Shown: positions 17,673-26,787 of the stretch, in pieces
Position numbering within the stretch: the stretch's first letter is position 1
How the letters are laid out: each line of letters begins with the position of its first letter
Source of the DNA: Gluconacetobacter tumulicola
Lineage (GTDB): Bacteria; Pseudomonadota; Alphaproteobacteria; Acetobacterales; Acetobacteraceae
Direction: 5' to 3'
DNA length: 64,000 nucleotides
Assembly (NCBI RefSeq): GCF_014174215.1
Contig: NZ_JABEQL010000018.1
Location: 1 to 64,000 of the forward strand
Notes under the pieces: generated by a model
The model's database searches: none
What the model saw: the letters and a program-made list of their open reading frames with translations, nothing else
Told to the model about the DNA's origin: nothing
Made by a program: the position numbers and the translations under genes

Positions 17673-18725
17673 TCAGGCGGGTTCGTCGTGATCCTCGATC
17701 ACGAGCATTGACGCCGCATGCCCACGGCTGACGGCAATCGGCGGCGGGCCGGGCACATGCTTTTCCTGCTCGCGGACCAGCGTGATCAGGCCGGAACAGA
17801 TGATCAGGCCAATGCCGCTCAGCGTCACCATGTCGGCCCTGTCGCCGAACACCACATGACCGATCGCCAGCGCCCAGATCATCTGGCTGTACTGGGTCGG
17901 CGCGATGGCCCCCGCCGAGGCGTGGAGCGCGGAATGCATCAGCAGCACATTCGCCAGCGCCGCCAGCAGCCCGTAACTGGCCAGCAGCGCGACCTGATGC
18001 AGGCTGGGCAGCGCAAAGGTCGGCAGGCTGACCAGCCCGCAGATGATGACGCCGCCGAGAATGCCTGCCCCGAACAGCGAGATCTGCTTTTCGTGCGCCC
18101 CCGACGCCCGGAAGGTCACGACCGATATCGCCCCTGCCAGACCGGCAGCCACAGCCCCCAGATGACCGATCGACAGCGGCCTCAGGCCGGGCCGCAGCAC
18201 GATCAGCACGCCGATAAAGCCAAGCGCAATCGCCACCCAGCGCGGCAGGCCGATCCGCTCCTTGAGGAAGACGATCGACATCAGCGTCACGAACGAAGGC
18301 TGAAGGAAGATCAGGGTGAACGCCTCGGCCATTGACAGATGGCTGAAGGCCGTCACACTACCGATAATGCCCAACGGATAGGCGATGAACCGCACCATCC
18401 ACAGCCGGCGGTTCCGGGTCGCGAACACATCGACCAGCCGGTCCTTCCCTCCAAGCAGGAACGGAAACACCACCAGGGCGCATAACGACCCGAAGAACGC
18501 GCATTCATACGGCGGCAACCCGTCCCGGATCAGCTTGACGCTGGCATCACTGAACGAGAACGCGGCGAAGGCGGCAAAGGCCAGCATGATGCCGCGCAGC
18601 GTATCGGCACCGCCATGGGACGGGGAGGAAGGAGCGGGATGGGTCACTCTGATGGTCTCGGGAAAGGGGCGGACGCAGGATGGATCCGACAAGAGCGATG
18701 CCCCCCCTGCCCGTTTCAGAGCCAT
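17673..18725 (-). CDS. EamA/DMT family transporter
   Basis: About ten membrane helices in two EamA repeats: the first includes GIMLAFAAFAAFSFSDASVKLI and IFLQPSFVTLMSIVFLKERI, the second ALANVLLMHSALHASAGAIAP and WALAIGHVVFGD. It belongs to the drug/metabolite transporter superfamily, close to the RhaT/SAM-uptake-like group. It probably exports or imports a small metabolite across the inner membrane; the substrate is unknown. The start is uncertain: ATG 18725 leaves about 40 non-membrane residues, while GTG 18647 would begin closer to the first helix. Confidence 0.8.
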   Translation of the reverse strand: MALKRAGGASLLSDPSCVRPFPETIRVTHPAPSSPSHGGADTLRGIMLAFAAFAAFSFSDASVKLIRDGLPPYECAFFGSLCALVVFPFLLGGKDRLVDVFATRNRRLWMVRFIAYPLGIIGSVTAFSHLSMAEAFTLIFLQPSFVTLMSIVFLKERIGLPRWVAIALGFIGVLIVLRPGLRPLSIGHLGAVAAGLAGAISVVTFRASGAHEKQISLFGAGILGGVIICGLVSLPTFALPSLHQVALLASYGLLAALANVLLMHSALHASAGAIAPTQYSQMIWALAIGHVVFGDRADMVTLSGIGLIICSGLITLVREQEKHVPGPPPIAVSRGHAASMLVIEDHDEPA

Positions 18726-18954
18726 TCCGCAAGATCGCCGATGAACGTCCGGATCATCATGGAAAACGGCATGATGTCCGCACGAAGATACCATGCCCCC
18801 TGCACGCCAGAACAACGCAGTTATCACACGCACGTGACTCCCGCCGGGACATTCGCGGACAGAACATGGATCGGCAACGGAAAATCCATTTTTATTTCAG
18901 GAGCCATTATAAACAAGAAATTGTGAGGAATATTAAGACACCGCCCCACGATCT

Positions 18955-19080
18955 CTTCTCCTGTCTTCCGCAAAAGAAGAAAAAAGACTTCGCATCGTTC
19001 AGGGACATCATATGTCCAGACATAAAATTCCTGAACAGATCAAAAGTTTTTTGGTTCTTTTTTCAAAAAAGAACAGAAAC
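18955..19080. repeat. dispersed A/T hairpin repeat, copy 2
   Basis: The left end has AAAAGAAGAAAAAAGACTT. The centre is an imperfect palindrome framed by GTTCAGG and CCTGAACAGATCA. The right end is the conserved AGTTTTTTGGTTC plus T-run/A-run hairpin and GAACAGAAAC. The same order of parts occurs in copy 3 inside the nic operon. It lies 70 bases before the second decayed SDR gene. Confidence 0.8.
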
Positions 19081-19151
19081 CCACCCTCCCAAAGCGCCTT
19101 CTGTCCCCTCCAAGGCAACGATCCTCGCCCGGCACGCAGGGGGGGCATGAC

Positions 19152-20115
19152 ATGGTCGACAGACATATCCTGATCGCGGGCGCCACCGGCGTCGTGGGGC
19201 TGGCAGCGCTGGAGGCATTCCAGAACGCGGGCTGGACCGTCTCCACCCTCGGCTGCGCGGCACAGGGGCCGGGGGTCGGCGCCCATATCAGCGCCGACCT
19301 GCTGGACCCGGTCGGTCTCGCCGGCTGGAAGGAGGCGCTCAAACCGGTCACACATCTGTTCTACGCCGCGCTGAAGCCCGATGCCGATCCGGGCATCGAA
19401 GCCGACCAGAACGCCGCGATGCTGGAAAACCTGGTCGCAGCCCTGCACATCGCCGGGGCGCGGCTGGAACGGCTGATCATCATCCAGGGCGGCAAGGTCT
19501 ATGGCGCGCATCTGGGCGTCTACAAGACCCCGGCCCGCGAGGATGACAGCCGCCATTTCCCGCCCAACCTCTATTTCCGGCACGAGGATTTCGCCCGCTT
19601 GCTGGAGCGCGAAGGCATGCGATGGACCGCGCTGCGCCCTGATATCGTGATCGGCCATTCGCTGGGTTCGGCGTTGAATCTCGGCAACCTGATCGGCGTC
19701 TACGGCACGCTGTGCCGCGAGACGCGCACTGCCATGCAGTTTCCCGGCCCGACGGCGGCCTATCGCGATACGCTGGTGAACATAACGGGTGCCGAGGTGC
19801 TGGACGAGGCCGCCCTGTGGGCTGCCACGACACAGGCCGATGGCGCGTTCAACATCACCAATGGCGATGTCTTCCGCTGGTCGCATGTCTGGCCGCACCT
19901 GGCGGAATGGTTCGGGCTGAGGGTCGGCGAGCCCCAGCCGATCTCGCTCGACCAGCGCCTGCAGCTTCGGCGATTTCATTTTCCACGTGCAGACCGACGC
20001 GATCTTCGACGTCACCAAGGCCCGCCAGGCCGGCTTTCCCGGCATGACGCGCCGGTCGGACGAGGTCCTGCTGGCCCATCTGGACGGCATGCGCCAACGC
20101 CGCCTGATCCCCTGA
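19152..20115 (+). pseudogene. SDR (PRISE-type) oxidoreductase with a broken C-terminus
   Basis: The first 260 or so residues look intact: MVDRHILIAGATGVVGL (Rossmann), GGKVYGAHLG, PNLYFRHEDFARLLE and FNITNGDVFRWSHVWPHLAEWFG. After PQPISL the expected C-terminal portion is missing and the frame changes. The typical ending (FIFHVQTDAIFDVTKARQAG, then GMRQRRLIP) is read in another frame and stops at 20115. An open frame continues to 20147 with an unnatural tail. A single deletion of a non-multiple of three explains this. It resembles the pseudogene at 12434 but is a different copy. Confidence 0.75.
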
Positions 20116-20202
20116 CCATCCTCCGGGCCGGGCAGGAAGATGGTTGACCACGGCCCCGTCACGGGCAAGATCATCCATGAACCACGCCGGAGACAAACAC
20201 GC

Positions 20203-20724
20203 ATGAGGACGCAGGCTGCTTTACTGGCCCTTCTGCTGGCAGGGATATCCCCCGCCATGGCGCAGGAGCCCGCGTCCGGCCTGTCGGGCATCCGCTTTCT
20301 CGTCGGCACATGGAACGCGGGCCAGGGCACCCTCGCCGATACCGGCGGCACCACGACCGGCCAGTCCACGATCACGGCCGAAGCGGGCGGCGCGGTGCTG
20401 CTTCGGCGCGACCATACCGACCTGTTCGACCGGGCGGGCAAACCCTCCGGCGGGTTCGACCAGATCATGATGATCTATCCCGAAGGCAGCACGCTCCATG
20501 CCGACTATTCCGACGGGCGGCATGTCATCCATTACGACCAGGCCGTGATCGAACCCGGGCACGCCGTCACCTTCACCAGCTCCGCCCTCCCTGGCCAGCC
20601 GGTCTTTCGGCTCGGCTACCGTCTGCTGGCCACAAACCGGCTCGGCGTCTCATTTTCCATGGCGCCGCCGGGCAGCACCATCTTCCGGCCGGTCGCGGAC
20701 GGAACATTGAGCCGAACCCATTGA
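20203..20724 (+). CDS. secreted lipocalin-like (DUF1579-type) protein
   Basis: The ATG at 20203 gives a clear signal peptide, MRTQAALLALLLAGI followed by SPAMA-QE, and a mature protein of about 150 residues. The mature part starts with FLVGTWNAGQG, a motif common to DUF1579/nitrobindin-like beta-barrels, and alternates polar and apolar strands. It is predicted periplasmic; ligand unknown. The longer start at 20140 would bury the signal peptide. It follows the broken SDR gene by about 90 bases and may share its transcript. Confidence 0.65.
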   Translation: MRTQAALLALLLAGISPAMAQEPASGLSGIRFLVGTWNAGQGTLADTGGTTTGQSTITAEAGGAVLLRRDHTDLFDRAGKPSGGFDQIMMIYPEGSTLHADYSDGRHVIHYDQAVIEPGHAVTFTSSALPGQPVFRLGYRLLATNRLGVSFSMAPPGSTIFRPVADGTLSRTH

Positions 20725-20806
20725 CCCTGCCCCGACGGCACCCGGCGAAACACGCTCCGGACGCGGACGCATCCTTCCCCGTTCCCGGAGCACATGACTA
20801 GGCGAA

Positions 20807-22045
20807 ATGACTGATTTTTTGAAAAAACCCTATATCCCAATCGCATTTCTATTGTGCCTTGTCGGTATCCACGCAGCCTTCACCACCCGCACAAGCCGGA
20901 AGCTGCCCAGCGACGCCTATATCTGGCAACGCCAATGGACGCCCGCCGTCAGTTCCGCCGTCACCGCCAGCCGGGACATGATCCACACCTGGCGCATCCT
21001 CGCGGCGGAACTGGACGGGCATGGCGTGTGGGTGGACACAAATCCCGACAGCACCGTGCTGGCCCAGGGACACATACCGGTCATCGCCGTGATCCGCATC
21101 GAGGGCCAACTGGCCGACTGGGATGAAGAGAAGCTGGCCGCCCGCATCCTGGCGCTGAAAGCCGCCTGGCAGCAGCGCGGCATCGCGGTCGCGGGCATCG
21201 AAATCGACCATGATTGCGCGACCGTCCGCCTGCCGGCCTATGCGCGGTTCCTGGCGCTGCTGCGCGGCCGTCTGGGGCCGGGCACCATCCCCCTGTCCGT
21301 CACCATCCTGCCGGCCTGGCTGACCTCCCCCGCGCTGGAGGACGTACTGGCCCGGGTCGATGACGCCGTGTTGCAGATCCACGCCGTCCAGAATCCGCAA
21401 TTCGGCCTCTTCAACCCGGCCAGGGCCCATGACTGGGTCCGGGCCTTCGCATTGCGCCGCCACGGCCCATGGCATGTGGCCCTGCCCGCCTACGGCACGC
21501 GCGTCACCTGGGGAACCGACGGGCGGATCGCGGCTGTCGAGAGCGAGCAGGATCGTTTCATGGGCGCCGATAGCGGGCATGAACTGGTGGCGCCCCCCGC
21601 CGACATCGCCGCCTTCATGAAGCGGATCGAACATGCTCCGCCGCACGGACTAGCCGGCTGGGTCTGGTTCCGCCTGCCGACGGAAGATGACAGGCGGGCG
21701 TGGAGCCTGCCGACATGGCGCGCGGTGGTCACCCGCCAGCCGCTGCACGCCGCGCTGTCGGTCCGCCTGCGCCGCCCCTCGGCCTCTTCCCCCTACGATA
21801 TCGTCCTGACCAATGGCGGCAACGCGGATTCCGAAGCCCCGCCCTCCATCCGGATCGACAGTGCCTGCCCGTCCGGGGCCGATGGTCTGAACGGCTACAG
21901 CCTGGATTATGATGCAAGCGGCATATGGCTGCGGCGCGAGCAGCCCGGCCTGCTGCGGGCGGGACAACAATCCGTCATCGGATGGGTGCGGTGCGACCGG
22001 GGAACAGTCAGAGCCTATGCAGGAACCGATGAAAAACAGGACTGA
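20807..22045 (+). CDS. DUF3142 domain protein
   Basis: A 412-residue protein with an N-terminal membrane anchor (YIPIAFLLCLVGIHAAF) and a DUF3142 domain (about residues 37-310: AYIWQRQWTPAV, VAGIEIDHDCA, TILPAWL, YGTRVTW). The C-terminal part, about 100 residues, is beta-rich. The fold is expected to be a TIM-barrel related to glycosidases, facing the periplasm; activity is not established. The last 17 bases overlap the next gene, so the two are co-translated and probably form a functional pair. Confidence 0.8.
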   Translation: MTDFLKKPYIPIAFLLCLVGIHAAFTTRTSRKLPSDAYIWQRQWTPAVSSAVTASRDMIHTWRILAAELDGHGVWVDTNPDSTVLAQGHIPVIAVIRIEGQLADWDEEKLAARILALKAAWQQRGIAVAGIEIDHDCATVRLPAYARFLALLRGRLGPGTIPLSVTILPAWLTSPALEDVLARVDDAVLQIHAVQNPQFGLFNPARAHDWVRAFALRRHGPWHVALPAYGTRVTWGTDGRIAAVESEQDRFMGADSGHELVAPPADIAAFMKRIEHAPPHGLAGWVWFRLPTEDDRRAWSLPTWRAVVTRQPLHAALSVRLRRPSASSPYDIVLTNGGNADSEAPPSIRIDSACPSGADGLNGYSLDYDASGIWLRREQPGLLRAGQQSVIGWVRCDRGTVRAYAGTDEKQD

Positions 22046-24413
22046 TCCGACCGCACCGATGGCACCGGGCCGGCGCGCCGCGCAACGCTACGGGCTGGCC
22101 TTCACGCTGTCGAGCCTGGCCGGCATTTCAATCGTCCTCGCCTGCGGCATGGATTTTCCAACCCAGTTGCTGGACGACCGCGCAGCTACGCTCAAGACCA
22201 CACCGGCAACATCCTTCGCCTACGCAATCAGCCACCTCGTCACACCGGACGATTCGCTCCGGGTCGTCCGGCCCGCGCCCCAAACCGCCCAGCCGGCGGA
22301 CCCGGACAGCGCCCCGCCCGAACCAGGGATGGACGCCCTCTCCCCCCTGCAGCAGAACCGCGTTGCGATGATGCGCGACGCGATCGACGGCGATTCCGCC
22401 TACGAACATGCGGACGGCTTGCCCGCCGCGATCCGCCTCTATACAGCCGGCGCGGTCGATTACGCCCTCGCCGGCAAGCTCGGCGGCGATTATGCCGAAC
22501 ATGCACGCAAACGCTTCCAGGCCGTGCTGGACCTCCCGGACGGCGAGGGCCAGGAGCGGGCGGTCTGGGCGGCCTACATGCTCGGCCGCCTGCAGATGGA
22601 CAGGCTGCTCGCCACCGGCAGCGGAGATGCGCGCGAGGCCGCGGCCCACGCCTTCGCCCAGGCCCGCGCCCTCGCACGGAAGAACGCTCCCGACCCGCTC
22701 TCCCTCGCCGTCGCCAGCTATGGCGAACAGGCGAGATCCTATCTGATGGATGGCAGGACGGCCTGCGGCTGGAAAGCCTTCCTGACCAACGCCCCCTGCG
22801 CCGACAGCATCGACCCTGCGAACCTCAAACACGCCATCGCGCTCTATGCCGAACAGGCAGCGCGCGGGTCCGCCAGCGGCGCCACTTCGCTGCTGCTCAT
22901 CGCCTCGTGGGCAATGGCCGACCCACGACGCACCGAGCACCTGATCGACACCCCACTCAGCCAGAACCTGCTTGTGGCCTATGCGCTGGCCCGCACCGGC
23001 GACATCATCAACGACGATCCGCGAACGGCGTCCGACTATGCCGCACCAGACCGGGACGGCCTGGGCTATCACGACGCCGCGCGCGGCATTGCCGGCAATG
23101 GCTGCCCCTACTGCACCGAAATCCGGACCATCCGCCCCAACCCGGCCATCGTCACCCTGGTCGATGCCATTCACGCGCGCGGGCTCGAACATATCGCCCA
23201 CGCTGACCGGCTGGCCGCCCTGGCCTATCGCAGCGGCCGCTACGATCTGGCGAAGACGCTCGCCACCATGCAGCCCGGCGCGCTATCGCGCTGGGTACTG
23301 GCAAAACTGGCCATCCAGCACGGCGACCTTGCCGCCGCGGCCCGATATTATGCCGAAGCGGCCAAGGCATTTCCCACCGTCGCGGACGGCCTGGCGCCGG
23401 AGGAAATCAGCCGCCTCCGCGCCGAACAGGGCGTCCTCACCCTGTCCCGTGGACAGTATGTCGCAGCGTTCGACTGCCTCTATGCCGCCGCGGTCAACGC
23501 GGGCAGCCATAGCGGCGTAGCCTTCGACGCCGCCTATCTGGCCGAACGGGTGCTGACGGTCGACGAATTGCGGCATTATGTCGATGCCCATATCCCCGCG
23601 GCGCAAGGGCAGACCCCGCCATCGGCGGCCCCGCCCGAATTCGACGCCATCCGGCTGATCCTGGCCCGGCGACTGGTGCGCGCCGGGCGCATCACCGAAT
23701 CCCTTCGTTATTTCCCTGCAGATGACGATCCACACTATATCACGGACGGCAAACCCGCCCAATTCCGCACCTGGGCCAAAGCCTATGGCAACGCCCTGCA
23801 GGATGCACGGCATCGCTGGACCGCAGTCGGCCGCGCGCAGGCATGGTTTACCGCCGCCAGCATCGCCCGCGCCCACGGCATGGAGATCATGGGCACCGAG
23901 CAGGACCCGGATTATGCCGTGTTCAATGGCGGTTTCACCACAGGCGCGGGCCGCACCGTCGCGGTTCTCTCCCCCACCGACAGCCAGCCGACCATCCCCC
24001 TGACCAGAAAGGCCCGCACCGCCGCCGCCCTGTCCGGCCCGCTGGTCACCGAGGGCGAGCGCACCCGCTTCGCCGCCAGCGAGGCCGCTCCCTACCGGCG
24101 TTTTCATTATCGCGCCATCGCGGTGGACCAGGCGGAAAACGCCGCCGATCTGCTCCCCGCCCGCTCGCAAGCCTTCGCCGCAGTACTATGCCACGCCGCC
24201 GCCTGGGGCACGGGGGCAGACGCGGAGCTGTACCACCGCTATGTCCGCCAGGGCGCGTCCGTCCCCTTCGCGAAAAATTTCGGTCAGCACTGCCCGGCAC
24301 CCGATTTCCAGTCCGCCGCCACCGATCCCTATACAAGTCCCTTCCGCCCCCTGCACCGATGGCTGCACCGGTACCTGACGGCGCCGCTCGCAAGCATGAT
24401 GGCGCGGTTGTAA
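22029..24413 (+). CDS. large lipoprotein, partner of the DUF3142 protein
   Basis: A 794-residue protein beginning MKNRTDPTAPMAPGRR, with a signal segment ending SIVLAC (probable lipobox; Cys lipidated) and then an acidic, alanine-rich, helical body. Repeated helix pairs such as AVWAAYMLGRLQMDRLL, FAQARALARKNAPD and LAIQHGDLAAAARYYAEAAKAF suggest TPR/Sel1-like solenoids. I do not recognise a named family. The start (AGGA five bases upstream) lies inside the DUF3142 gene; ATG 22017 is an alternative. An envelope complex with the upstream product is the likely role. Confidence 0.7.
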   Translation: MKNRTDPTAPMAPGRRAAQRYGLAFTLSSLAGISIVLACGMDFPTQLLDDRAATLKTTPATSFAYAISHLVTPDDSLRVVRPAPQTAQPADPDSAPPEPGMDALSPLQQNRVAMMRDAIDGDSAYEHADGLPAAIRLYTAGAVDYALAGKLGGDYAEHARKRFQAVLDLPDGEGQERAVWAAYMLGRLQMDRLLATGSGDAREAAAHAFAQARALARKNAPDPLSLAVASYGEQARSYLMDGRTACGWKAFLTNAPCADSIDPANLKHAIALYAEQAARGSASGATSLLLIASWAMADPRRTEHLIDTPLSQNLLVAYALARTGDIINDDPRTASDYAAPDRDGLGYHDAARGIAGNGCPYCTEIRTIRPNPAIVTLVDAIHARGLEHIAHADRLAALAYRSGRYDLAKTLATMQPGALSRWVLAKLAIQHGDLAAAARYYAEAAKAFPTVADGLAPEEISRLRAEQGVLTLSRGQYVAAFDCLYAAAVNAGSHSGVAFDAAYLAERVLTVDELRHYVDAHIPAAQGQTPPSAAPPEFDAIRLILARRLVRAGRITESLRYFPADDDPHYITDGKPAQFRTWAKAYGNALQDARHRWTAVGRAQAWFTAASIARAHGMEIMGTEQDPDYAVFNGGFTTGAGRTVAVLSPTDSQPTIPLTRKARTAAALSGPLVTEGERTRFAASEAAPYRRFHYRAIAVDQAENAADLLPARSQAFAAVLCHAAAWGTGADAELYHRYVRQGASVPFAKNFGQHCPAPDFQSAATDPYTSPFRPLHRWLHRYLTAPLASMMARL

Positions 24414-24500
24414 CGCCGATTGCCGGCCGCTACCGACGCGACCATGCGAGGAAACCATGCCTCCTCGCGCGGTCTCATCGGTGCCCTCAAGCCGAACGCA

Positions 24501-25029
24501 TCAATCGGACAGGGACTGGCCCTTCTTGACCAGATCGCTGCACAATTCGACACGCTTCGACCGCTCGAGCGTGGAGATATCGAACGGCGTGCTGGTCCCG
24601 GTCTGCAGCAGGCCCTGCCCGCCAACCGAATAGAACTGGTCATTCTTCACGTCGTCGCGCTTGACCAGCGCACGCGCGGTGCTGCGTGCCGTGGTGCCAT
24701 TGACCAGTTTCTTGTGAATGCAATAGGCCACCAGACCGGCGACATTACCGGCACCGGCCGAAGCCAGCGTGGGCAGCCCGTTTGCACCCAGCACGCCAGG
24801 CGTCGCAACCGTCGTCGACCCCGTCACACCAGTGACGATCTGCGCACCCTGCGTGGCCGGATTGGACGCCGGATCGGTGGGCGACCGCCAGCACGCTACC
24901 GGCCGGCTGGGTCGAAAGCATCGTTCCCGCCGGCACCTGCGCCGACGCACTCTGCGCATGCGCCGTCCCAACCGCGGACAGCGCGACACCACAGGAAACC
25001 GTCAGGGCAAAAAAGCGATTCATCAGCAT
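24501..25029 (-). pseudogene. frameshifted DUF2501 (YjjA-like) secreted protein
   Basis: The N-terminal part from ATG 25029 gives a signal peptide (MNRFFALTVSCGVALS, then AHAQSASAQ). Near 24890 the coding potential switches frame to a DUF2501-like body: GNVAGLVAYCIHKKLVNG, VKRDDVKNDQFYSVGGQGLL and SDLVKKGQSLSD. One inserted or deleted base would join the halves. The complete protein would be about 175 residues, normal for the family. It is either a recent pseudogene or a sequencing error; DUF2501 function is not well defined. Confidence 0.7.
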
Positions 25030-25283
25030 TACAGGACCTTTCAGCAGGTCATCCAAACAACAACCCAAGACACGACATATGACAGGCATCATGTCACATC
25101 ATTATGGGCCGTATAATCCAAAGACCAGACGTGCCGGATAGCCGACAGTTCTATTCCATACTGAAACAATTCACGCCGACAGCATCGTCACAATGCCAGA
25201 TATTCTCTTCATACCAGTTATTGTATGCACACATCGCCACCCACGCGGGCTGACATGACGTCCAGCGTCTTCGCACCAGAAGA

Positions 25284-25307
25284 AAAGCCGCAGACTTGCG
25301 CGGCTTT
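25284..25307 (-). terminator. intrinsic-terminator-like hairpin
   Basis: An 8-bp stem (AAAGCCGC / GCGGCTTT, 8-base loop) is followed on the minus strand by TTTTCTTC. No minus-strand gene is recognised immediately upstream of it, so an unannotated small transcript is possible. Confidence 0.5.
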
Positions 25308-25326
25308 ACAGGCGATCTGACAATTC

Positions 25327-25375
25327 GTACGTACCAGAGTACGAGTCTTTGTACCCATTATCCACATGGTTGTAC
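25327..25375. other. GTAC cluster with a consensus DnaA box
   Basis: GTAC occurs at 25327, 25331, 25339, 25351 and 25372, and a perfect DnaA-box sequence TTATCCACA lies at 25358-25366. No gene is present from 25030 to 25540; this cluster and the nearby hairpin are the only structured features there. Confidence 0.4.
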
Positions 25376-25540
25376 ACAGGAACAGGAGAGGCCCTCCCCA
25401 ATCCCCCAGCCCCCCGATGGCCGTTTTAAAACTTTCCCTTTGGCTTACCGCCGGAACGCCCGCAGAATACACGGCGCAACGATCTCTCCCGCATTGCGTG
25501 AAGACCTATTTATCAACATACCCGTAAAGAGACTTGCCGA

Positions 25541-25729
25541 ATGCGCCTCCTCCTCGCCCTCATCCTCCCCTGGCTTCAGTTCTTCACCATCGGAAGGCCG
25601 ATTGCCGGCATCGTCTGCCTGTTTCTCCAGATTACGATCATCGGCTGGATTCCCGCCGCCATCTGGTCGGTCTATGCCCTCAGCCAATACAAGACCGACC
25701 AGAAAATCAAAAAGGCGATGCGCGGCTGA
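25541..25729 (+). CDS. Pmp3/YqaE-like small membrane protein
   Basis: A 62-residue protein with two membrane helices (LLLALILPWLQFFTIG and GIVCLFLQITIIGWIPAAIWSVYAL) joined by a short turn, plus a basic tail (KTDQKIKKAMRG). The layout and the WIPAAIWSVYAL segment match the Pmp3/YqaE proteolipid family, small inner-membrane proteins linked to membrane potential and stress. Similarity is modest because the N-terminal Pro-Pro of the family is replaced by PW. It stands alone. Confidence 0.65.
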   Translation: MRLLLALILPWLQFFTIGRPIAGIVCLFLQITIIGWIPAAIWSVYALSQYKTDQKIKKAMRG

Positions 25730-25880
25730 CCCTGCCCCATCCCGACTTTCCCTGAATAACGGCCGAAGAGACTGATTCCGCAGATCTGCCGGTCTGGCGC
25801 TTTTGCCCAGATGTATCGTCCCTTGCGATCGCCGGGCAGATGCCCATTTCCTGTCGATCTATCGGCCGCAGGAGGGCGAA

Positions 25881-26054
25881 ATGGGAAACACCAAGGGAAA
25901 ATCAGAGGGAGTTCCCACAAAGACCACAAAAGGCAAAAAGCCTCCCCTGACAACAAAGACCGGCGCCTATGGCGATATCGCCCAGGGTCGAGACCCCAGG
26001 GAACCGCCCACTCCTGGGCAGCCCCCACGCCATACCCCAGGCTCGGTCAAGTGA
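25881..26054 (+). CDS. 57-residue basic hypothetical protein
   Basis: The product is a low-complexity, lysine/threonine/proline-rich peptide (MGNTKGKSEGVPTKTTKGKK, then a GRDP/PPTPG tail) with no hydrophobic segment, probably disordered. The ATG at 25881 has an excellent Shine-Dalgarno (GGAGG, seven bases upstream), which is the main support. The longer frame from 25803 starts in unlikely sequence. Function unknown. Confidence 0.5.
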   Translation: MGNTKGKSEGVPTKTTKGKKPPLTTKTGAYGDIAQGRDPREPPTPGQPPRHTPGSVK

Positions 26055-26094
26055 ACGAGATGCCCTGACAACCGGCACCATTGACAACTGGTGA

Positions 26095-26469
26095 CAGGTC
26101 GAGAAACTCGCCGGGGCGCGGAGACATGCGGCGATCCATCGTTCCTATGACGAAGGCAAAGGCCTACGCTGGGAAATGGAGACCGTGCAGACCAACGCCA
26201 TCGGGCTTACGTCGTGCATTTGGCTTGGAAAGACAGTGCCCACCGGTCTCCGCTGGTCATTTGCCAAAGCGTGCGAGCAGAGCGGGCTGTCGTGGAAGCC
26301 GACACAGCACCACCTCAAGCACAGCGTGGCGTCTTGGTTCGCGATGGACCCTGTTCCGATCGACCAGGCCGCCGACCGACTGGCCATCGATCCGACGACG
26401 CTACGGCGTGTCTATCGAAAATTCGACCCGGACTATCTGAGGGAGGTGACGAGCGCCCTATCCCTTTAG
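26095..26469 (+). pseudogene. tyrosine integrase, C-terminal remnant
   Basis: From 26095 an open frame without a start encodes the last 125 or so residues of an integrase-like protein. It includes a degenerate box II (HHLKHSVASWF where HxLRHTxAT is expected), DQAADRLAIDPTTLRRVYRKFDP, and the common ending PDYLREVTSAL. The catalytic Arg and Tyr are lost or replaced. It lies 58 bases left of the 48-bp tRNA-Glu repeat. This suggests that an earlier element used the same tRNA site and decayed there. Confidence 0.65.
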
Positions 26470-26526
26470 ATGTTCAGATGACCATCTATGATATCTGTGG
26501 ATAAGCCGATGATGCCAATGTTTTCA

Positions 26527-26574
26527 ATGGCGTCCCATAGGGGATTCGAACCCCTGTTGCCGCCGTGAGAGGGC
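26527..26574. repeat. attL: 48-bp copy of the tRNA-Glu 3' half
   Basis: These 48 bases are identical to 45691-45738, from just past the CCA end to the anticodon loop of the intact tRNA-Glu. Beyond 26574 the match ends inside the anticodon stem, so this is not a functional tRNA. The pair marks the ends of a 19.2-kb integrated element. Confidence 0.92.
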
Positions 26575-26677
26575 AATACAGGGTCCTGGAATACAGCCAC
26601 CACAATCCGCCAATCCATTGATTTGCTTCCATTCTTTATCACCAGACGTCACGGCTTGTCACGGGACATCTTCCTCA

Positions 26678-26752
26678 AATTGGCGCGAAATTGGCGCGCG
26701 CGCCAAAAAGAGGCAGTGGAAACAGGCTTGACGCATCAGGATTGACGCATCA
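26678..26752. repeat. putative integrase/Xis binding repeats next to attL
   Basis: AATTGGCGCGAAATTGGCGCGC (26679-26700; written here in two halves, AATTGGCGCGA and AATTGGCGCGC) recurs with one mismatch at 45602-45622 beside the integrase start. Right of it is an 11-bp direct repeat, TTGACGCATCA at 26728-26738 and 26742-26752. Such paired sites suit arm-type binding sites or operators; the role is inferred. Confidence 0.5.
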
Positions 26753-26787
26753 AAATTTTCGGCCTCGCTGTATATACACATGAGTCC

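Noticed and set aside
15601-17691. Plus-strand 696-codon frame opposite dihydroxyacetone kinase
   Set aside because: Same reason: codon-position mirror of a clearly functional minus-strand gene.
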